Shown here: in pieces, positions 20,885-28,293 of the stretch | How the letters are laid out: each line of letters begins with the position of its first letter | Numbering within the stretch: the stretch's first letter is position 1 | Source: Bacteroidota bacterium | Lineage (GTDB): Bacteria > Bacteroidota > Bacteroidia > Flavobacteriales > Flavobacteriaceae | Assembly: GCA_027621505.1 (NCBI GenBank) | Contig: JAQCBK010000002.1 | Span: 25,632 to 89,631, forward strand | DNA length: 64,000 nt | Direction of reading: 5' to 3' | Made by a program: the position numbers and the translations under genes | The notes under the pieces: generated by a model | Database searches by the model: none | The model's input: the letters and a program-made list of their open reading frames with translations, nothing else | What the model was told of the DNA's origin: nothing

Positions 20885-21113
20885 TTGTTTTTTTTTACTG
20901 TTTGAGTAAAAATAGGATTAATTTTTCAAAAGTAAAATGGAAAACAATTACAATAAACATCCCTAAATCAAAAACATAATGCAGACAATGAATCCAAAAA
21001 GGGTTTCATAATTCATGATCTATTTTAAATAAATAATTCATTTTTTTTTGTCGATTGTGCCCCAAAAAGATATTTTTACAAAAAGAATAGAATTTTAATC
21101 TCAAATAAAATAT

Positions 21114-22805
21114 ATGATTGATAGTTACGATGCTATTGTTGTAGGCACAGGAATTAGTGGTGGATGGGCCGCCAAGGAATTATGTGAAAAGGGACTCAAG
21201 ACCTTGGTTTTGGAAAGAGGCCCCATGGTGCAACACCCAGTGGACTACAAAACCGCTAATATGGACAAATGGGATTTTAAAGGGGGAGACAAGATCACCC
21301 AAGAAATCAGAAAACGTCAGCCAAAGCAGAGCCGAACCAATTATGTAAATACAGAATCCACCACTCATTTTTTTGTGGACGATAACAAACACCCCTACAA
21401 CGAAAACAAGCCTTTTGATTGGATCCGTGGCTATCATGTTGGAGGACGTTCCTTGTTATGGGGAAGGCAAAGTTACCGCATGAGTGACTTAGATTTTGAA
21501 GCCAATGCCAAAGACGGCATAGCAGTGGACTGGCCCATTCGTTATAAAGACCTTGCACCTTGGTACAGCTATGTGGAAAAATACATTGGCATTAGCGGAG
21601 AAAAATTAGGATTGCCCCATTTGCCCGATAGCGAGTTTCTTAAACCTATGGAACTGAATTGTGCAGAAGATGAATTAAAAAATGCAGTTGCCAAAAAATT
21701 CACCGACAGGCTTGTTACTATTGGTAGGGTAGCACATATTACAGAAGGCACCAAACCCGGTTTGGGACGTAACAGTTGTCAGTACAGAAACCGCTGTCGC
21801 AGAGGATGCCCCTTTGGAGCCTACTTTAGCAGTAACTCCTCCACTTTACCCGCCGCAGAAGCAACGGGAAACATGACCCTTAGAACCAACGCTCTAGTCA
21901 ATGAAGTGATTTATGATGCCGATAGCAAAAAAGCAACAGGGGTGAGGATGATCGATGCCCAAACCAAAGAGGTATTTGAGTTCAAGGCCAAAGTCATTTT
22001 TCTTTGTGCTTCAACAGTCGCCTCTACCTCTATTTTGATGCAATCTACCTCTGATCGTTTTCCCAATGGAATGGGGAATGACTCAGGTGAATTGGGACAC
22101 AACTTGATGGATCATCACTTTAGATTAGGCGCCAATGCCTGCGTAGAGGGATTCGAGGATAAATATTACACGGGTAGAAGACCCAACGGAATTTACATCC
22201 CCCGTTTCAGAAATATCGGTGGAGCCACCAATCGCAAAGACTTCATCAGAGGATATGGATACCAAGGAGGAGCGAGCCGCGGTGATTGGACTCAGATCGT
22301 CAGTGAAATGGGCTATGGAGCAGGACTAAAAGAGGCTGTGATGCAACCTGGTGGATGGCAAATTGGCATCAACGGATTCGGAGAGACCCTCCCTTATCAC
22401 GACAATAAAATGTATCTTGATTACGATAAAAAAGACGAATGGGGACTCCCTACAGTCACTTTTGATGCCGACATTAAAGAGAACGAAAAAATCATGAGAA
22501 AAGACATCATGAACCAAGCTGCGGAAATGTTTGATGCAGCCGGTTTCAAAAACATACAAACCTTCGATAAGGGGTATTCTATGGGGCTGGGAATTCATGA
22601 AATGGGGACGGCCAGAATGGGCCGAGATCCCAAAACTTCTGTGCTGAACAAGTACAACCAACTCCACGCCGTATCCAATGTATATGTCACCGACGGTTCT
22701 GGTATGACCTCTGCAGGGAATACCAACCCATCCTTGACCTATATGGCCCTTACAGCCAGAGCCGTGGATCATGCCGTCAAAGAACTAAAAAAAATGAATC
22801 TATAA
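21114..22805 (+). CDS. GMC family oxidoreductase (large subunit of a gluconate dehydrogenase-like enzyme)
   Basis: YDAIVVGTGISGGWAAKELCEKGLKTLVLERG, RNRCRRGCPFGAYFSSNSSTLPAA, MGLGIHEMGTARMGRDPKTSVLN, YVTDGSGMTSAGNTNPSLTYMALTAR. No signal peptide seen. Confidence 0.93.
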   Translation: MIDSYDAIVVGTGISGGWAAKELCEKGLKTLVLERGPMVQHPVDYKTANMDKWDFKGGDKITQEIRKRQPKQSRTNYVNTESTTHFFVDDNKHPYNENKPFDWIRGYHVGGRSLLWGRQSYRMSDLDFEANAKDGIAVDWPIRYKDLAPWYSYVEKYIGISGEKLGLPHLPDSEFLKPMELNCAEDELKNAVAKKFTDRLVTIGRVAHITEGTKPGLGRNSCQYRNRCRRGCPFGAYFSSNSSTLPAAEATGNMTLRTNALVNEVIYDADSKKATGVRMIDAQTKEVFEFKAKVIFLCASTVASTSILMQSTSDRFPNGMGNDSGELGHNLMDHHFRLGANACVEGFEDKYYTGRRPNGIYIPRFRNIGGATNRKDFIRGYGYQGGASRGDWTQIVSEMGYGAGLKEAVMQPGGWQIGINGFGETLPYHDNKMYLDYDKKDEWGLPTVTFDADIKENEKIMRKDIMNQAAEMFDAAGFKNIQTFDKGYSMGLGIHEMGTARMGRDPKTSVLNKYNQLHAVSNVYVTDGSGMTSAGNTNPSLTYMALTARAVDHAVKELKKMNL

Positions 22806-22816
22806 ACGAACCAACT

Positions 22817-23413
22817 ATGGACAGAAGAAAAGCGTTAAGAACAATAGGTTTTGGAACCACGGCCATTACCGTTACCCCCACGGTAGTCGGTATGCTTCAA
22901 GCTTGCCAAAGTCAAACCAACACTTTTACACCGATTCATTTTTCAAAAGAGAATTTTTCGGTTCTATCTCAATTGATGGATCTTATCATTCCGGAAACAG
23001 ACATTCCTGGGGCCATTGATTTAAAATTACCAGAATTTTTGGATGGCTTTATTGATGTCGTTATGAATGAGAAAGCAAAGCAAAAGGTCACCGAAGGTTT
23101 GGATCAGTTCATCGCAGTTTCGCTCAAGGATACTGGCAAAAGCAGTGCCGCTAGGCTCGATCGTTCCGACTTGGATGCTCAATTGGCCAAGTACCTAAAA
23201 GCAGATCAGCAGCAACAAAATTCGGCGCAAGACGACAAAGCGTATCAAAGCGCCTCTGCTTTTGCAAATCAACTGCGGAGTATGACCATCAACGCCTTTA
23301 AAACCAATGAGTACATCGGTGAAAATGTAATGGCCTACGCTCCCATTCCAGGAGAGCAAAAAGGATGTGTCGATTTGATGGAAGCTACTGGGGGAAAAGC
23401 TTGGTCGCTATAG
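22817..23413 (+). CDS. Gluconate 2-dehydrogenase subunit 3 family protein
   Basis: MDRRKALRTIGFGTTAITVTPTVVGMLQACQ (twin-arginine/lipobox-like leader); FSVLSQLMDLIIPETDIPGAIDLKLPEFLDGFIDVVM. Immediately follows the GMC gene. Confidence 0.9.
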   Translation: MDRRKALRTIGFGTTAITVTPTVVGMLQACQSQTNTFTPIHFSKENFSVLSQLMDLIIPETDIPGAIDLKLPEFLDGFIDVVMNEKAKQKVTEGLDQFIAVSLKDTGKSSAARLDRSDLDAQLAKYLKADQQQQNSAQDDKAYQSASAFANQLRSMTINAFKTNEYIGENVMAYAPIPGEQKGCVDLMEATGGKAWSL

Positions 23414-23890
23414 TGTCCTGAAATATTCTGCCAGGGCGCGGGCTTCCTCTTCCTTTAGATTTTGGTTGAGCATCATCACATTGTTGTATTCCTTAAGCAA
23501 TGCGATGGCAGTCTCGTCCTTCTGTAACATCTCCGTAGGGTTGAGGATCATGTTCATCACCCAAGCCGGATTTCTGCGTTCATAAATCCCCTGCATGGCT
23601 GGCCCGATCAATTTCCGATTGGCCATATGGCAAGCCGTACATTTTTGGGTAAAAATCGCCGACCCTTTCTCGGCCAATTCTGAGTCGACAGCAGCCTCAA
23701 AAACCATTGATTTTATGGGTCCAATCCCTATACTTTCTGTATTGACAGCTGTCTTTTCAATCTGCTTTTTTTCAACCTTTTCTTCCGTGGGAGTCCGCTT
23801 GTACTCAAAAGATTTTTTCTTTTCTTCTTTTTTGGGGCCGCAGGCGGTCAGCAAAGCCAAAACAAATAAGAGTGTTATGGGTTTTTTCAT
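23408..23890 (-). CDS. c-type cytochrome lipoprotein
   Basis: Lipobox LLTACG; CTACH haem motif (GSAIFTQKCTACHMANRKLIGPAMQGI). Confidence 0.92.
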   Translation of the reverse strand: MKKPITLLFVLALLTACGPKKEEKKKSFEYKRTPTEEKVEKKQIEKTAVNTESIGIGPIKSMVFEAAVDSELAEKGSAIFTQKCTACHMANRKLIGPAMQGIYERRNPAWVMNMILNPTEMLQKDETAIALLKEYNNVMMLNQNLKEEEARALAEYFRTL

Positions 23891-23965
23891 GAAGGGGTTT
23901 TTTGATAACTGCTTACGAAAATACTAAAGAATGAAGAATTTGCCTTAACGGCCATTCAATTTTTT

Positions 23966-24895
23966 TTACTCTGGATGGGGTAGGGCCACTTTTGTGGATT
24001 TTTTGGAAACCAAATAAACCCCCCACATGATCAGCAAACAAGCAAAAAACTTGACCCCGTCCAGCACATCATTTCCTGTATAGACTGCATATCCAATGGC
24101 AATCACGGGTTGTGCGTAGGCAAAGGCCCCTACTGTGGAAGCTTGTAAATTCCTCAGGGCATACAAGTTCAGCAAGTAAGTGGAAAAGGTCGTACCCAAA
24201 ACCACATAGGCAATCCGCCAAAACGCATCGAAGGGTAGGGTCGCCCAGGCGATCTCACTGAATTCCTCCAACGTGATCGGAAATGTGAGGACAAAACCTA
24301 TCAAAAACAACCACTTCATCAGCGTAACCGTTTGATATTTTTCCGACAAAGGCTTGATCACGATCATAAAAGCAGAAAAGAAAACAGAATTTACCATAAA
24401 CAAAATATTACCCACAAGAACATTGGGGGCATTAGCCGTATTTTCGATGCCATAGAGCACCAACATAATCGCACCAGCAAAACCTAAGGTAATCCCCAAA
24501 AACTTTCGTAAGCCGATTTTTTCTCTCAAAAACAAATAAGAAAGCAAAAGAATAAGGATGGGGTTGGTGGTAGCAAAAATTCCACTGTTGACTGGCGTGG
24601 AAAGTTCCAGTCCTTTAAAAAAAGTAAGCATGTTGATGCACATTCCCATCAAGGCAGCCAAAAACAATCTTAGGTAATCACCGCGATCGATTTTTTCTTG
24701 GGGGAGGAACAAACTGACCAGCCAAAAAAGCAGTGCCGCTCCAGCGGTGCGGATAAAAATAAAACCAAATGCCCCCACATAAACCGGCATCACCACCTTG
24801 GCTATGGTATGGTTGAGACCATAAATCATGGTGGCTCCAGTAGCCGCCAAAAGCGCCCAATTCCTAGTGTTCATCCAAGCATTTTTTGGCATCAT
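23966..24895 (-). CDS. EamA/DMT family transporter
   Basis: About 10 TM helices, two EamA-like halves (TTNPILILLLSYLFLREKIGLRKFLGITLGFAGAIML). Confidence 0.9.
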   Translation of the reverse strand: MMPKNAWMNTRNWALLAATGATMIYGLNHTIAKVVMPVYVGAFGFIFIRTAGAALLFWLVSLFLPQEKIDRGDYLRLFLAALMGMCINMLTFFKGLELSTPVNSGIFATTNPILILLLSYLFLREKIGLRKFLGITLGFAGAIMLVLYGIENTANAPNVLVGNILFMVNSVFFSAFMIVIKPLSEKYQTVTLMKWLFLIGFVLTFPITLEEFSEIAWATLPFDAFWRIAYVVLGTTFSTYLLNLYALRNLQASTVGAFAYAQPVIAIGYAVYTGNDVLDGVKFFACLLIMWGVYLVSKKSTKVALPHPE

Positions 24896-25220
24896 TCACT
24901 GTAGATTTGCTGTTGCCTACAAAGACTTGTGATTTGTAGAGCAAAACCGGACGTTTCAGAAAAGTATAGTGATCCAAAAGCAAGGCTTTAGCATCCTCTT
25001 CAGTCAATGCTTTGGGATCAATTCCCCTTGTTTTAAACAATTGAGCACGCTTGTTGATCAGGGACTCATAGCTACCAGTGGCCGTAAACAAAACCGACAA
25101 CTGTTCCTCTGTCAGCGGGTCTTTTTTGATATCGATCAAGGCCACCTCCTCCGAAAGGTCTAGGGTTTCCAAAATCCTTTTGCAGGTCGAACAACTGCTC
25201 AAATAAAGAAAAGCGTCCAT
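24864..25220 (-). CDS. Arsenate reductase / Spx-like thioredoxin-fold family protein
   Basis: MDAFLYLSSCSTCKRILETL (CxxC) and LLDHYTFLKRPVLLYKSQVFVGNSK. Confidence 0.82.
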   Translation of the reverse strand: MDAFLYLSSCSTCKRILETLDLSEEVALIDIKKDPLTEEQLSVLFTATGSYESLINKRAQLFKTRGIDPKALTEEDAKALLLDHYTFLKRPVLLYKSQVFVGNSKSTVNDAKKCLDEH

Positions 25221-25341
25221 AATCAACAATATCCAATGCAAAGAAATATCATTTATGTCGATAAATAAAGCCTTTTAATCTGGCATTTATACTAATTTTT
25301 TTTAATTACTTTTACGGTAGTTTAAAGCCCCAAATCTAACT

Positions 25342-25455
25342 ATGAGACTTCACCGTTTCAACACCTTGCTTTTTTATTTGCTTAATAGCCTTCTGTATAC
25401 ATCAGTTAAGCTACTCCCAGCCCTAGTTCAATATGTTTCACTTCCTAGTCAATGA
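25342..25455 (+). CDS. Small ORF (37 aa), hydrophobic; possible leader peptide
   Basis: ATG AGA CTT CAC...CAA TGA = MRLHRFNTLLFYLLNSLLYTSVKLLPALVQYVSLPSQ. Its TGA overlaps an ATG at 25452 of the next ORF. Not in the ORF track (short). Confidence 0.3.
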   Translation: MRLHRFNTLLFYLLNSLLYTSVKLLPALVQYVSLPSQ

Positions 25456-25475
25456 AGACAAACCTCCCCAAAGAA

Positions 25476-26216
25476 ATGAAAAAAATTTTGCCCCTGATTT
25501 TCTTTTTATTGACCATTTCGGTGGTTTCGGCCCAGGTCAAAATAGGAGATGCTCCTAAAAAAATAAATCCCAATGCTCTTTTGGAATTGGAAAGCCAAAA
25601 TAAGGGCATGTTGATCCCTCGCATGACCACCGCACAAAGGGATCGTGCTTTTACCCTAGACGTCCCCAACGGCTTGATGATTTTTAACACCGATGAAAAA
25701 GCAGTTCAAGTCTGGTTGTCTGATAGTGCCCAATGGCAAAGCCTGATTGTTCCTGAAGATAAACCCCAGCAAATCTCATTGGAAAACCACATACTGAGAC
25801 TATCCGATGGTGGTACTGTTGACCTCAGCCCCTACATTGACACTGATACGGATACCGACACCGATGACCAGCAAGTGCCTGGTATAGTAACTTCTTATGG
25901 AAGCACCTTAGCCGAACTAAAAGTAAACGTTCAGCAGGCCTATACGGATTATTATGATTTGGCGGTAGAATTAAAAGAAGATTATGCCACCAAATTAGAG
26001 GCAACTCCAAAATTTACATATCTATTGAATCTGAAAAATATTTTTGAGTTGCTGCCGGAAGTAAAAATTTCGAATATTGCCGAAAAAGCAAATATCAATC
26101 CCTCATTGTTGCGACAGTATAAAACTGGCAAAGCAGAGGCATCTGAGGAACAGGCCAAAAAGGTATTAAAGGCCATACACCAATTAGGCGAAGAACTTTT
26201 GTCTGTTTCTTTTTAA
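25476..26216 (+). CDS. Chimeric protein: secreted Bacteroidetes surface-type N-terminus fused to a HicB-antitoxin-like HTH C-terminus
   Basis: MKKILPLIFFLLTISVVSAQ signal peptide, DTDTDTDTDDQQ linker, then YLLNLKNIFELLPEVKISNIAEKANINPSLLRQYKTGKAEASEEQAKKVLKAIHQLGEELLSVSF, which resembles the C-terminal half of Bacteroidetes HicB-like DNA-binding antitoxins. Confidence 0.6.
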   Translation: MKKILPLIFFLLTISVVSAQVKIGDAPKKINPNALLELESQNKGMLIPRMTTAQRDRAFTLDVPNGLMIFNTDEKAVQVWLSDSAQWQSLIVPEDKPQQISLENHILRLSDGGTVDLSPYIDTDTDTDTDDQQVPGIVTSYGSTLAELKVNVQQAYTDYYDLAVELKEDYATKLEATPKFTYLLNLKNIFELLPEVKISNIAEKANINPSLLRQYKTGKAEASEEQAKKVLKAIHQLGEELLSVSF

Positions 26217-26258
26217 GTAGCACCCATTATTTAAAAACCACTGGCACCTGACCGCTGT

Positions 26259-26306
26259 CGTGCCTCTTGTTGGCGCAAGCACCTGTGCTTGTCTCCTAAC
26301 AGCACG
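26259..26306. repeat. Long imperfect palindrome (potential cruciform/RNA hairpin)
   Basis: CGTGC-ctct-TGTTGG-cg-CAAGCAC-ct-GTGCTTG-tct-CC(t)AACA-GCACG; arms pair over about 18 bp. Confidence 0.7.
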
Positions 26307-26364
26307 CCAGGGGTCTACCTTTCTCCAAAATCCCATACCTTTGCAGAAATTAAAATCGACTGCA

Positions 26365-27519
26365 ATGCCAAAACAATTGCGATTTAACAGTGCTACCATC
26401 CACGGAGGCCAGGAACCGGACAAGGCCTATGGTGCGGTAATGCCACCCATTTACCAAACCTCTACCTATGCCCAAACCACCCCTGGTGGGCATCAAGGCT
26501 ATGAGTACAGCCGAACGCACAACCCCACCCGTACGGCTTTGGAGCGCTCCATGGCCAGTATCGAAAATGCAAAATACGGCTTGGCCTTTGCCTCTGGTAT
26601 GGCCGCCATGGATGCCGTTCTTAAACTTTTTCAACCAGGAGATGAAATCATCTCCACCGATGACCTCTATGGCGGATCTTACCGATTGATGACCCAAATC
26701 TTTCAAAAATATGGATTAAAAATCCACTTTGTCAACATGGAAAAGGCCAGTACTGTGACCCAATTCCTCAACGACAAAACCCGTCTCATCTGGATCGAAA
26801 CCCCCACCAATCCCATGATGAAGGTGGTGGACATCCGTGCCGTTACGGCCTTGGTCAAAGACCATAAGGCTTTGGTGGCTGTGGACAATACTTTTGCCTC
26901 TCCCTACCTCCAACAGCCGCTTGAGTTGGGAGCAGACATCGTGCTCCACTCCGCAACCAAATACCTCGCTGGACACAGCGATACCGTTCTCGGACTCCTG
27001 GCGGTCAACGACGATGAACTCCAAGAACAACTTGCCTTTATCCAAAATTCCAGCGGTGCCGTCCCAGGACCCATGGACTGCTTCCTTACCCTCAGGGGCA
27101 TCAAAACCCTTCACCTGAGGATGCAAAGACATTGTGAAAATGGAGCTGCTGTGGCCATCTACCTCCAACAGCATCCCAAAATTGAAAAGGTTTATTGGCC
27201 TGGATTTGTAGATCATCCCAACCACGAAGTGGCCAAAATACAAATGAAGGCCTTTGGGGGCATGCTCTCCTTTGTCCCTCAGGGAGGCGCTTTGCAAAGA
27301 GCTATAAATATAGTTAATAACCTAAATATCTTCACCCTGGCAGAATCCCTCGGGGGCGTTGAAAGTTTGGCTGGCCATCCGGCTTCCATGACCCATGCCG
27401 CTATCCCCAAAGCAGTTCGCGAAAAAAATGGGGTAGTCGATGGATTGATCCGCCTCAGTGTGGGGATTGAAGACGTACAAGATCTGATCGAAGATTTGGA
27501 TCAGGCCATCGGTGTCTAA
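26365..27519 (+). CDS. Cystathionine gamma-synthase/lyase family PLP enzyme
   Basis: GYEYSRTHNPTRTALE, FASGMAAMDAVLKLF, VLHSATKYLAGHSDTVLG, ESLGGVESLAGHPASMTHA. ATG at 26365. Confidence 0.93.
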   Translation: MPKQLRFNSATIHGGQEPDKAYGAVMPPIYQTSTYAQTTPGGHQGYEYSRTHNPTRTALERSMASIENAKYGLAFASGMAAMDAVLKLFQPGDEIISTDDLYGGSYRLMTQIFQKYGLKIHFVNMEKASTVTQFLNDKTRLIWIETPTNPMMKVVDIRAVTALVKDHKALVAVDNTFASPYLQQPLELGADIVLHSATKYLAGHSDTVLGLLAVNDDELQEQLAFIQNSSGAVPGPMDCFLTLRGIKTLHLRMQRHCENGAAVAIYLQQHPKIEKVYWPGFVDHPNHEVAKIQMKAFGGMLSFVPQGGALQRAINIVNNLNIFTLAESLGGVESLAGHPASMTHAAIPKAVREKNGVVDGLIRLSVGIEDVQDLIEDLDQAIGV

Positions 27520-27530
27520 TTGTCCCGTCT

Positions 27531-28289
27531 ATGGAACTCCCTAAAAACAAAAAAATTTATTTTGCCTCCGACAACCACTTGGGTTTGCCCAATGCAGATG
27601 CGAGCCGGGAACGGGAAAAGCATTTTGTCTCCTGGCTGGAGAACGTACGAAAGGACGCTGCAGCGATTTACCTCTTGGGTGATCTTTTTGATTTTTGGTT
27701 TGAATACAAGACCGTGGTTCCAAAAGGCTTTGTAAGGGTACTGGGCAAATTGGCCGAGCTGTCCGATACCGGCATTCCCATCACTTTTTTTGTCGGCAAC
27801 CACGACCTATGGATGCGGGATTATTTCCAAAAAGAACTGGGGGTTACCGTCCACCACCACCCCATCACTTTGACCATCGGCACTGCCCGTTTTTTGATCG
27901 GACATGGCGATGGATTGGGCCCGGGGGACAAAGGCTACAAACGGATGAAAAAGTTGTTTACAAACCCCCTTTCAAAGTGGCTTTTTCGCTGGTTGCACCC
28001 CGATTGGGGCGTCCGATTGGGGCAATACCTTTCCCAAAAAAACAAACTGATTTCTGGGGAGGAAGACGTCCAATTTTTGGGGGAGGACAAAGAGTGGTTG
28101 GTAACCTATTCCAAAAGAAAACTCCAAAAAGAACATTTCGATTATTTTGTTTTTGGTCATCGCCACCTGCCCTTGGAAATCAAATTGACCGAAAAATCTA
28201 AGTACATCAATTTGGGGGATTGGATTACCCACAACACCTATGCCGAATTTGACGGTAAGCAATTGGTTCTAAAAACATGGAAAAAGTAG
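27531..28289 (+). CDS. lpxH: UDP-2,3-diacylglucosamine diphosphatase-like metallophosphoesterase
   Basis: IYFASDNHLG, YLLGDLFDFWFEYK, FFVGNHDLWM, FLIGHGDGLGPGD, FVFGHRHLP. Confidence 0.85.
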   Translation: MELPKNKKIYFASDNHLGLPNADASREREKHFVSWLENVRKDAAAIYLLGDLFDFWFEYKTVVPKGFVRVLGKLAELSDTGIPITFFVGNHDLWMRDYFQKELGVTVHHHPITLTIGTARFLIGHGDGLGPGDKGYKRMKKLFTNPLSKWLFRWLHPDWGVRLGQYLSQKNKLISGEEDVQFLGEDKEWLVTYSKRKLQKEHFDYFVFGHRHLPLEIKLTEKSKYINLGDWITHNTYAEFDGKQLVLKTWKK

Positions 28290-28293
28290 ACCC

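Noticed and set aside
25846-25875. DTDTDTD repeat as a CRISPR or VNTR array
   Set aside because: Only a few 6-bp units in a coding linker; no spacers.
26259-26306. Hairpin as an integron attC site
   Set aside because: Order is GTTGG...CCTAACA, opposite to the RYYYAAC...GTTRRRY attC layout on both strands, and there is no integrase or cassette array.
26217-26364. SAM riboswitch upstream of the cystathionine gamma-synthase gene
   Set aside because: No SAM-I or SAM-II consensus seen, and a -7-like element lies downstream of the structured part.
26716-27297. 193-aa minus-strand ORF antisense to cystathionine gamma-synthase
   Set aside because: Frame-shadow of a strongly coding plus-strand gene; no recognisable domain.
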